DNA from: DATBIS01 sp036556805
GTDB lineage: Bacteria; Actinomycetota; UBA4738; HRBIN12
Assembly (NCBI GenBank): GCA_036556805.1
Contig: DATBIS010000024.1
Span: 1 to 14,337 of the forward strand
DNA length: 14,337 nt
Direction: 5' to 3'
The first letter of the stretch is position 1. Each line of letters starts with the position of its first letter. Below, piece after piece: positions 7,359 through 13,583 of this stretch. Below the pieces are notes generated by a model. It was not told where the DNA came from and did no database searches. It worked only from the letters and a program-made list of their open reading frames with translations. The position numbers were made by a program, and so were the translations under genes.

Positions 7359-7427
7359 AAAGGGCCCAAAGACCTTTGGGGCCGCGACGCCGGGGCGCCG
7401 CGTTCTCTACTCAGCCTTTGGGCCCTT
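7359..7427 (-). terminator. Three-armed inverted repeat, likely terminator of the amidohydrolase transcript
   Basis: AAGGGCCCAAAG at 7360-7371 is the exact 12-bp reverse complement of CTTTGGGCCCTT at 7416-7427. An inner hairpin sits between them at 7383-7402. A third arm, CTTTGGGGCC at 7374-7383, can also pair with 7362-7371 (one mismatch). Read on the minus strand, the last arm ends in CTTTCGTCTT, a weak T-rich tail, which suits termination about 95-160 bp after the amidohydrolase stop at 7521. Because two near-identical arms compete for one partner, it might switch between structures. The rest of the 300 bp gene-free stretch 7221-7520 holds the promoter and leader hairpin of the DUF4193 gene and a small GTCAC/GTGAC hairpin at 7499-7513. 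No further gene is visible there. Confidence 0.55.
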
Positions 7428-7520
7428 GCGCGCCGCCGCCGAGGCGGTGACGCGGCTGGCACGGTACGCCCCGAGGCCGGGGGCGTCAAGGCGAGGCCGT
7501 CACGAAGAGTGACAAACGAC

Positions 7521-9032
7521 TCAGGCCGCGTACACGTCCCTGCCGAGCGACACCGTGAGGATGGGCCGGAGCCCGGCCACGTTGGGCGCATCCATCGGGT
7601 CGTCGTCGTAGGCCGCGAAGTCCGCGTGCATACCCGGCTCGAGCGCGCCCTTCTTGTCCTCCAGGTGGGCCAGCCGGGCGCTGCCGGTCGTCCATACGCG
7701 CACGGCCTCCGCACGCGAGAGCCGCTGGTCGGGGCGATGGTGGTGCTCGAAGGCGTCGATCCCGCCCATCGGATCGAGCGGCGTGACCGGCGCGTCGGAG
7801 CCGGCCCCCACCTCCAGCCCCCGTTCGAGCATCGATCGGAACGGGTTCATCGCGGCGGCGCGCTCGGATCCCACGCCGATCTCGTAGAGGCCCCCCGGCG
7901 CGCCCCATGCGGCGTCGAAGGCCGGCTGGACCGAGATGGCGAGCCCGAGCATCGCCGCGCGTTCGATCTGACTGTCGGACGCCATCTCGAAGTGCTCGAT
8001 CCGGTGGCGGCGCGCGCGGAAGTGCCGCCGGCCGCGCGAGTCGAGGGCGGTGTACACCCGTTCCCAGGCCGACAGGATCTGGTCGATCGCGCGATCGCCG
8101 ATCGCGTGCACCCCCACCTGGAGGCCCGCGTGGTGGCCGGTGCGACAGAACTGCAGGAGCTCCTCGTCGGAGTAATAGCCGATGCCGTCCCGATCCACGT
8201 CCTCGTAGGGGGCTCCGAGCGCGGCCGTGCGGGCGCCGATCGAACCGTCGATCGGGAGGTCTCCCCCGATCGCGGGGAGCCGCAGGTCCATCACCTGCGG
8301 GATGTCCATCGTGGCCACGACGACCGTCGCATCGACGGGGAGACGCTCGCGGTGACCGAGGAAGATCTCGAGGTCGCGGAGGCCCTGCTCGTACGGCATC
8401 GACATCTCGTGCACCGCCGTGATGCCTCGCGAGGCGGCGACGGCCGCCGCGCGGAGCTGGAGATCCTGGATCGTCCCCTCGGGAAGACGCATCGCGCACC
8501 AGCGCCCGACCCGCGTGTTCGCCTCCTGGGTGACCCGGCCCGTGGGTTTTCCCTCGGCATCGAGCTCCAGGCCGGGCGCCGACAGCACCTCGGCCTCGCG
8601 GAGCGCGGCCGAGTTCGCGAGCGCCGTGTGGCCGTCCACCCGACGGATCACGAGCGGGCGCGTGGACGCGGCGTCGAGCTCCTCGATCGTGGGCAGTCGG
8701 GGATCGTCCCAGCGCGTCTCGTCGAAGCCGTGGAGGAAGGCGACCTCGCCGCTTTGCGTGGCGCGATCGCGCGCGATCGCGAGCAGCGCGCCGGCCGAGC
8801 CGGTCTCGCGCACGTCCTCGTCCGCGAGCGACTGGCCCGTCCCCGTGAGGTGGACGTGAGCGTCGATGAATCCCGGCACGATGGTTGCGCCGGGCAGGTC
8901 GACCAACCGGTCGGCGGGCGGAGGTTCCCCGGCGCCCACGCGCTGGACGTGCCGGTCGTCCACGAGGATCCAGTCGCCGCTGGAGGGATGGCCGAGCGTA
9001 TGGACTCGCCGCGCGCGGTAGAGCGTCCTCAC
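7521..9032 (-). CDS. YtcJ-type metal-dependent amidohydrolase (amidohydrolase family 3)
   Basis: A 503-residue cytoplasmic metal-dependent hydrolase of the amidohydrolase superfamily, closest to the YtcJ/Nfd group (PF07969 type). The metal-site motifs are in order: HVH (His59, His61) in PGFIDAHVHL, His309 in VGVHAIGDRAID, His347 in HRIEHFEMAS and Asp413 in GAGSDAPVTPLDP. Substrate cannot be read from sequence; family members act on varied amides, formamides or carbamates. No signal peptide is visible. The GTG start at 9032 is chosen because CATAAT ends 7 nt before it and the protein then begins MRTLYRARRVHTLG, as relatives do. An ATG at 9065 would add 11 residues and overlap the reverse transcriptase gene by 14 bp. 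It lies 19 bp after that gene but appears to have its own promoter, so a functional link is uncertain. A hairpin terminator follows. Confidence 0.92.
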   Translation of the reverse strand: MRTLYRARRVHTLGHPSSGDWILVDDRHVQRVGAGEPPPADRLVDLPGATIVPGFIDAHVHLTGTGQSLADEDVRETGSAGALLAIARDRATQSGEVAFLHGFDETRWDDPRLPTIEELDAASTRPLVIRRVDGHTALANSAALREAEVLSAPGLELDAEGKPTGRVTQEANTRVGRWCAMRLPEGTIQDLQLRAAAVAASRGITAVHEMSMPYEQGLRDLEIFLGHRERLPVDATVVVATMDIPQVMDLRLPAIGGDLPIDGSIGARTAALGAPYEDVDRDGIGYYSDEELLQFCRTGHHAGLQVGVHAIGDRAIDQILSAWERVYTALDSRGRRHFRARRHRIEHFEMASDSQIERAAMLGLAISVQPAFDAAWGAPGGLYEIGVGSERAAAMNPFRSMLERGLEVGAGSDAPVTPLDPMGGIDAFEHHHRPDQRLSRAEAVRVWTTGSARLAHLEDKKGALEPGMHADFAAYDDDPMDAPNVAGLRPILTVSLGRDVYAA

Positions 9033-9039
9033 GCCGCGG

Positions 9040-9045
9040 ATTATG
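9040..9045 (-). promoter_or_regulatory. -10 box of a leaderless promoter for the amidohydrolase
   Basis: CATAAT on the minus strand (five of six matches to TATAAT) ends 7 nt before the GTG at 9032. No Shine-Dalgarno sequence precedes that GTG. A weak TTCGCA (forward 9065-9070) lies 19 nt upstream. The box sits just past the reverse transcriptase stop at 9052, suggesting independent transcription. Confidence 0.5.
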
Positions 9046-9051
9046 GCGCGG

Positions 9052-9741
9052 TCACCGGCGCCCATGCGAACGCTCGGACGCGGATGCGATGCGGCGCAGC
9101 GACTCGGCCGCCAGCACGCGGGACTTCTCATCGTGCAGCACGAGGCCGATCGCGGCGAGGGCATCGCGAGCGGCCTCGATCGCCCGGGCCGAGGCCGCCT
9201 CGGTCGGCGCGGCGATCGCCACGTCGTCCACCCAGCGCACGTGCCGGGCGCCGGCGCGCCGGATGGCCCGATCCATCCCGCCCAACACGGCGTTCGCGAG
9301 GATCGCCGACGGATGAGGCCCGATCGGCAGACCCCGGATCCCGCGTCGCTCGAGCCGGCCGAGGACGCGCAGGACCCCGGCGACCTCGTTGCGGCCGAGG
9401 TCGTGCAGCGACCCCTCCACCACGGCGGGGTCGATCGACGCGTAGCAACGACGGACGTCGACGAGCGTGACGTCGCCCAGGCCACTCAGACGGCACACGG
9501 CGCGGTCGAAGCCGAGCCGGGCTGGACGCCACGGCTCCAACCGCGTCCACGCGCGCGAACCCCGTCCGACCGCCCGGTTCGCGTACACGTCCGGGTCGAG
9601 GCGACGTTCGATCGCCGGCACCAGGGGTGCGACGGCGCGCGCATACGCGATCGCCTCGGCGGCGGCGAGCCGGATGGCGCGCCGCGAGCCACCGGTCGAG
9701 GGTTCGGTTCCCGAGAGCAGGACGCGTTCGTCCGTCGACAC
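9052..9741 (-). CDS. Stand-alone reverse transcriptase domain protein
   Basis: A 229-residue RNA-dependent DNA polymerase-like protein. The palm motifs are in order: VTLVDVRRCYASI (catalytic Asp95), RGLPIGPHPSAILAN (136-150), the signature RWVDDVAIAAP with Asp172-Asp173 in place of the usual YxDD, and GLVLHDEKSRVL (199-210). The segment VYANRAVGRG (52-61) before the palm resembles abortive-infection and unknown-group (UG) reverse transcriptases more than group II intron proteins, but I cannot place it in a numbered group. It lacks a maturase, endonuclease or nitrilase domain, and it is shorter than most such enzymes (often 300 residues or more), ending soon after the palm. The GTG start has a strong AAGGAGG 4 nt upstream. 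Divergent from an Lrp-type regulator; no intron, retron RNA or transposon ends recognised. Base composition matches its neighbours. Confidence 0.88.
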   Translation of the reverse strand: MSTDERVLLSGTEPSTGGSRRAIRLAAAEAIAYARAVAPLVPAIERRLDPDVYANRAVGRGSRAWTRLEPWRPARLGFDRAVCRLSGLGDVTLVDVRRCYASIDPAVVEGSLHDLGRNEVAGVLRVLGRLERRGIRGLPIGPHPSAILANAVLGGMDRAIRRAGARHVRWVDDVAIAAPTEAASARAIEAARDALAAIGLVLHDEKSRVLAAESLRRIASASERSHGRR

Positions 9742-9745
9742 GGCC

Positions 9746-9770
9746 CCTCCTTCTCCGCCCCGGGAGGAGG
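9746..9770 (-). promoter_or_regulatory. Leader hairpin that could mask the reverse transcriptase ribosome-binding site
   Basis: On the minus strand CCTCC (9770-9766) can pair with GGAGG (9750-9746), which is the Shine-Dalgarno core, and TCC (9765-9763) with GGA (9756-9754), closing a 6-base loop with a GAA bulge. An alternative GCCCC (9776-9772) / GGGGC (9761-9757) stem would leave the site free. Pairing is seen; regulation is inferred. Confidence 0.35.
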
Positions 9771-9803
9771 TGGGGCTCGTCGCACGCCGCCGCTCGTGCC
9801 GTC

Positions 9804-9833
9804 GTTGTACCGGACGGACCCGGGGAGACGCAA
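9804..9833 (-). promoter_or_regulatory. Possible promoter for the reverse transcriptase gene
   Basis: On the minus strand TTGCGT (forward 9828-9833) and TACAAC (forward 9804-9809) are spaced 18 nt apart, giving a leader of about 55 nt before the GTG at 9741. Each hexamer is only a partial match (3 and 4 of 6). Confidence 0.35.
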
Positions 9834-9875
9834 TCGCCCGACCGGCGGCGCTTCGCTCCCCCGGAAGGCTCCCCC

Positions 9876-9881
9876 TATGAT
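9876..9881 (+). promoter_or_regulatory. -10 box of a leaderless promoter for the Lrp-type regulator
   Basis: TATGAT (five of six matches to TATAAT) ends 6 nt before the GTG at 9888, and no Shine-Dalgarno sequence lies at a useful distance. Directly upstream, the octamer GCTCCCCC occurs twice (9855-9862 and 9868-9875, 13 bp apart) across the -35 region; it could be an operator or simply GC-rich repetition. Confidence 0.55.
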
Positions 9882-9887
9882 GGCCGC

Positions 9888-10331
9888 GTGCTGGACGCGA
9901 GGGATCTCGAGATCGTCGCCGCGCTGCAGGAGGACGCCCGCGCGACCTATGCCGACATCGCCGCGCGCGTGGGTCTCTCCGCCTCCGCGGTGCATGAACG
10001 CGTGCGCAAGCTCGAGCAGGGCGGGGTGATCCGTGGGTACCGCGCGGAGATCGAGCCCGAGTCGCTGGGGCTCTTCGTCACCGCGCTCATCGCCGCGATC
10101 CCGCTCGACCCTTCCCAGCCCGACGACCTTCCCGATCGCGTGCGCGAGTTCCCCGAGGTCGAGGACTGCTACAGCGTCGCGGGCGAGGCGAACTACATCC
10201 TCAAGGTGCGCACGAAGACCACCTCGGACCTCGAGGACCTCATCCGGCGCCTTCGCGAGAAGGGGAACGTCCAGACCCGGACGACGATCGCCCTGTCGAT
10301 CCCGTTCGAGGGTCGTCCCCTCGCAACCTGA
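9888..10331 (+). CDS. Lrp/AsnC family transcriptional regulator
   Basis: A 147-residue DNA-binding regulator of the feast/famine family. Residues 1-55 form the winged helix-turn-helix: MLDARDLEIVAALQEDARAT, then YADIAARVGLSASAVHERVRKLEQGGVIRGY. The remainder is the ligand-binding, oligomerising RAM domain, with VEDCYSVAGEANYILKVRTK and a closing TTIALSIPFEG, as in other Lrp proteins. Such proteins sense amino acids or related metabolites and usually control their own gene and neighbours. The GTG start at 9888 gives the canonical LDxxDxxIxxxLQ beginning and follows a -10 box by 6 nt; the same frame is open for about 260 bp further upstream but without homology. It is divergent from the reverse transcriptase, so it could bind the shared 146-bp intergenic region. 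The target cannot be read from the sequence. Confidence 0.94.
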   Translation: MLDARDLEIVAALQEDARATYADIAARVGLSASAVHERVRKLEQGGVIRGYRAEIEPESLGLFVTALIAAIPLDPSQPDDLPDRVREFPEVEDCYSVAGEANYILKVRTKTTSDLEDLIRRLREKGNVQTRTTIALSIPFEGRPLAT

Positions 10332-10370
10332 TCCTCGCCTCAACCCAGGGCCTTTCCCCGACCGAAGACC

Positions 10371-10376
10371 CATAAT
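10371..10376 (+). promoter_or_regulatory. -10 box of a leaderless promoter for the lipoprotein/FtsH-like operon
   Basis: CATAAT (five of six matches to TATAAT) ends 6 nt before the ATG at 10383, with no Shine-Dalgarno sequence between. This spacing favours the ATG at 10383 over the in-frame GTG at 10377, which directly abuts the box. Confidence 0.55.
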
Positions 10377-10382
10377 GTGAGG

Positions 10383-11072
10383 ATGCGGGCGCCCCACTCG
10401 CGAGGCCTGTGCGCCGCAGTCGTGTTCGCGGTCGCCGGCGTGCTGCTGTCCTCCTGCGGCGGCACCGGCTTCCAGTACGTCCACGACCGGTCGACCGAGA
10501 CGTTCGTGCGCCTCCCCGACGCCTGGAGGATGTTCACGCAAACCGAGATCCAGGGCACCGGCAACGTGCTGAACCCGTTCTCGCAGCCGGGGAACCGCAT
10601 CGAGTTCATGCGGTCGTTCACCGCCGACCCCTCGGCGGGGCCGGGTGCCATTCCGGACTTCTCCGCCGACCAGCCGCAGGGCTACGTGCTCGTCGAGGAG
10701 CTCAACCCCATCTCCCGCGACGAGATCTCGCTCGGCGTGCTCCGAAACTCGTTCCTGCCGGTCGACCAGATCCTCTCGAACTTCCCGGGCGACATCTCGT
10801 TCTCCGCGAGCGACGAAAGCCTCGACCGGGATGGGTTCCAGGGCAACCACCTCGTGTATACGATCCAGCGCGCGACGATCGCCCAGCTCACCGGCCAGAG
10901 CGCGGTGAACTTCCCCGCGGACTCGGTGACGATCAACCAGACGGCACTCGTGGACCCGACCCTCTCGCGCACGTACCTGCTCGTGATCATGTGCACCTCG
11001 AACTGCTACCAGGACAACGCATCCACGATCGACCTCGTGGCCAAGTCGCTGAGCGTGAAGGAGCCGACATGA
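10383..11072 (+). CDS. Putative lipoprotein, first gene of the FtsH-like operon
   Basis: A 229-residue probable lipoprotein. The signal peptide MRAPHSRGLCAAVVFAVAGV ends in the lipobox LSSC, making Cys25 the lipid-modified residue. The mature part opens with a short Gly-rich linker and a segment (YVHDRSTETFVRLPDAWRMF) resembling the start of PsbP/Mog1-like folds, where a strand leads to a proline and a Trp. It ends with TYLLVIMCTSNCY and a helix, TIDLVAKSLSVKE, also fitting that fold. This fold call is inference without an alignment. Two Cys (in MCTSNCY) might form a disulphide outside the membrane. Its stop overlaps the start of the FtsH-like gene (ATGA), so the two are translationally coupled. 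The lipoprotein may be an extracytoplasmic partner or substrate adaptor of that protease. Confidence 0.88.
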   Translation: MRAPHSRGLCAAVVFAVAGVLLSSCGGTGFQYVHDRSTETFVRLPDAWRMFTQTEIQGTGNVLNPFSQPGNRIEFMRSFTADPSAGPGAIPDFSADQPQGYVLVEELNPISRDEISLGVLRNSFLPVDQILSNFPGDISFSASDESLDRDGFQGNHLVYTIQRATIAQLTGQSAVNFPADSVTINQTALVDPTLSRTYLLVIMCTSNCYQDNASTIDLVAKSLSVKEPT

Positions 11073-13537
11073 CGGACCAACGACCCCCCGACGGCGGCAG
11101 CAAGCTGAAGCTGTCGGAGCGGACCACGCGCAAGCCGATGGTGTTGTGGGACCGGGTGAAGATCGCCCTGCTGCTGGTGAGCGTATGGCTCGTCCTGCTG
11201 TGGTCGGTGTTCGCGGAGTTCCCGTTCATCCCCGCCCGCGACGCGATCCGCATCAACGTCGCGAGCCACGGTTGGCTGCTGGTGCTCGCCGCGCTGGAAG
11301 CGGTCCGGCAGCTGCACTACCTGATCGCGGAGCACTCCCCCGGCTACTACGCGTTCTGGAACCGGTCCTTCGGCCGCTTCCAGTCGTCCGGCGGGCGGCT
11401 CGACGACTGGACGCGGTTCCGCCTCGCGCGACTCACGAGGATCGTGTTCTTCCTCATCGTGCTCGACTTCGTGCTCGCCGCCGCCTACCACCTCTCCCCC
11501 GCCACCGCGCTCTTCCAGGTGCCGGTGATCATCTTCGCGGCCCTGCCGTTCGTCCTGCAGCTCGCGTTCGGCTTCATGTTCGTGATGATCCAGTTCATCG
11601 GGTTGTTCTGGTTCTTGTCGCGCGGCGGCGTGGACACCTACATGCCCGACGACATCGAGACGCGCTACACGGACGTGAAGGGCCAGGACGCCGTCCTCGA
11701 GCGCGTCAAGGAGAACGTGATCTTCCTCGAGGACCCCGAGGCGATCGAGAAGCGCGGCGGCTACGTGCCCAACGGCATCCTGCTCTGGGGCCCCCCGGGC
11801 ACGGGCAAGACCCTCATGGCGCGCGCGGTGGCGGGCGAGACCGGCCGGCCCTTCGTGTCGGTCGAACCGGGCGCGTTCATCAACATGTTCATGGGCGTGG
11901 GCATCCTGAAGGTGCGCGGCCTCTACCGGAAGCTCCGCAAGCTCGCGCTCCGCTACGGCGGGGTCATCGTGTTCATCGACGAGGCGGACTCGCTGGGCAA
12001 CCGCGGTTCGCTGGGTGGGCTGGGCGGTGCCGGCGGCATGGGCTTCGAGGGTGCGTTCGGCCCGTGGGCCACGGGCCCCACCTGCAACGGCATGGCGTAC
12101 CTCCCGATCGAGACGCGGTCGCTCCTCATGCGGTCGGCGCTCTGGACCTCGCTGCCCGAACCACGGCCGACGCGCGACGGCATCATCGCGGGCCTCGGCG
12201 GCATGGGGGGCGGCGGCATGGGCACGCTGCAGGCCCTGCTCTCCGAGATGGACGGGCTCAAGAAGCCGCGCGGGTTCGTGAACCGTGTGATCCGGCGGAT
12301 GCTCGGTATGAAGCCGAAGAGTCCGCCGAAGTACCGCATCCTGCACATGTTCGCGACGAACCAGCCGCAGGTGCTCGACGAGGCGATGCTGCGGCCGGGG
12401 CGGATCGACCGCATCTACAAGGTCGGCTATCCCTCGAAGGAGGGTCGCAAGGCCACCTACGAGTACTACCTGTCGAAGGTGAGCCACAGCCTCACCGACG
12501 AGCAGGTGGACAAGCTCGCCACGATCACCCCGTACGCGACCGGCGCTTCGATCCAGGACACCGTGAACGAGGCCCTGGTGATCGCGATCCGCGACGGGCG
12601 CTCGTCGATCGAATGGCGAGACGTGATCCACGCGAAGCGGCTGAAGGAGCATGGGCTCCCCGACGACTCGGAGTACGTCGAGCGCGAGCGGCACGCGGTC
12701 GCCATCCACGAGGCGGCTCACGCCGTCGTTGCGTACCGAACGCGCCGGCACATGGTGATCGACATCGCGACGATCGAGCGCCGCGGCGACATCGGGGGGT
12801 TCGTCTCGTCGATCCCGCCCGAGGACCAGTTCGTGCACTGGCGCTCCGAGCGGGAGGCCGACATCATGGTGAGCCTCGCGTCGCTCGTCGGTGAGCGGAT
12901 GTTCTTCGATGGGGACAACTCGGCCGGCGTCGGCGGCGACATGCGCAGCGCCACGGGCGTCGCCACCCTCATGGAGGGGTACGCGGCCATGGGCGAGACG
13001 ATCGCCTCGCACGGCGTGACGAAGTTCGCTCTCACGGCCGGACGCGGCGCGTACTCGGCCGAGGACGGCACCGACCGGAACTTCCTCGAGACCGAGCTCG
13101 GGCGCCGCGTGGAGGCCAAGCTCGAGGACCTCTACGAGAAGACGGGCGAGCTCCTCGACGAGAATCGCACCGCGGTGCTCGCGGTCGCACACGCGCTCGA
13201 GACGCACAAGACCGTCACGGGCGACGACGTGATCGCGATCATCGAAGGCCAGGAGGGACCGTTCATCGACGGACGGCAATACCACGACGCATCGTTCACG
13301 GCCCAGCTCGAGGCCTACCACGCGACGGCGCTCGCCGCGCACAAGTCCCACGGCGAGGTCGAGGGCGCGATGCCGGCGCTCGTGCCGCCGCCCCCGCCGG
13401 GTGTGCTTCCCGCGTCGGGGAACGGCTCCGGTAACGGCCAGCCCGTGACGCCCCAACCGGCGGCACCGCCGATGCCGAGGATGCGCGACGGCTCGGATCG
13501 CACGTCGACCGAGGAACCACCCACCTCGGCGACGTAG
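11069..13537 (+). CDS. Divergent FtsH-like membrane AAA+ zinc metalloprotease
   Basis: An 822-residue membrane protease. Three or four hydrophobic segments (about 31-49, 67-82, 124-141 and 151-183) replace the usual two membrane spans with a periplasmic domain. The AAA+ module has Walker A GPPGTGKT (241-248), the pore loop FINMFMGVG (270-278), Walker B VIVFIDE (299-305) and arginine fingers in RPGRIDR (Arg442, Arg445). The protease site is HEAAH (547-551), with Asp624 at 73 residues from the second His; that distance is 74 in E. coli FtsH (His418 to Asp492). Walker B Glu to the first finger is 137 residues, against 57 in E. coli, so about 80 residues are inserted (roughly 311-388). The insert is Gly/Met-rich at both ends. 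The tail after about 765 is Pro/Gly-rich and disordered. ATG at 11069 has AAGGAG 5 nt upstream and overlaps the lipoprotein stop. Not the canonical housekeeping FtsH. Confidence 0.9.
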   Translation: MTDQRPPDGGSKLKLSERTTRKPMVLWDRVKIALLLVSVWLVLLWSVFAEFPFIPARDAIRINVASHGWLLVLAALEAVRQLHYLIAEHSPGYYAFWNRSFGRFQSSGGRLDDWTRFRLARLTRIVFFLIVLDFVLAAAYHLSPATALFQVPVIIFAALPFVLQLAFGFMFVMIQFIGLFWFLSRGGVDTYMPDDIETRYTDVKGQDAVLERVKENVIFLEDPEAIEKRGGYVPNGILLWGPPGTGKTLMARAVAGETGRPFVSVEPGAFINMFMGVGILKVRGLYRKLRKLALRYGGVIVFIDEADSLGNRGSLGGLGGAGGMGFEGAFGPWATGPTCNGMAYLPIETRSLLMRSALWTSLPEPRPTRDGIIAGLGGMGGGGMGTLQALLSEMDGLKKPRGFVNRVIRRMLGMKPKSPPKYRILHMFATNQPQVLDEAMLRPGRIDRIYKVGYPSKEGRKATYEYYLSKVSHSLTDEQVDKLATITPYATGASIQDTVNEALVIAIRDGRSSIEWRDVIHAKRLKEHGLPDDSEYVERERHAVAIHEAAHAVVAYRTRRHMVIDIATIERRGDIGGFVSSIPPEDQFVHWRSEREADIMVSLASLVGERMFFDGDNSAGVGGDMRSATGVATLMEGYAAMGETIASHGVTKFALTAGRGAYSAEDGTDRNFLETELGRRVEAKLEDLYEKTGELLDENRTAVLAVAHALETHKTVTGDDVIAIIEGQEGPFIDGRQYHDASFTAQLEAYHATALAAHKSHGEVEGAMPALVPPPPPGVLPASGNGSGNGQPVTPQPAAPPMPRMRDGSDRTSTEEPPTSAT

Positions 13538-13568
13538 GGCACGGGAACACCGCGCCGGTGGCCACGGT

Positions 13569-13574
13569 TATCCT
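13569..13574 (+). promoter_or_regulatory. Possible -10 box for cysS
   Basis: TATCCT fits TANNNT and ends 9 nt before the ATG at 13584, giving a leader of only 0-3 nt. There is no Shine-Dalgarno sequence in the 46 bp between the FtsH-like gene and cysS. The spacing is slightly longer than at the other leaderless genes here. Confidence 0.4.
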
Positions 13575-13583
13575 GTGGCGTCC

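Noticed and set aside
9066..9485. N-terminal extension of the amidohydrolase across the RT gene
   Set aside because: The extension is Arg/Ser/Pro-rich with no homology and overlaps a reverse transcriptase with intact motifs.
9052..9887. Group II intron or retron
   Set aside because: No maturase domain, no intron domain V/VI-like 3' structure and no msr/msd-type inverted repeats could be recognised around the RT.
10409..11068. Open frame extending the FtsH-like gene upstream
   Set aside because: It overlaps the whole lipoprotein gene out of frame; the ATG at 11069 has a good ribosome-binding site and begins the plausible N-terminus.
11006..13456. Very long open frame antisense to the FtsH-like gene
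   Set aside because: Composition is dominated by Arg, His, Glu, Val and Asp, as expected from the complement of GC-biased codons; no motif is recognisable.
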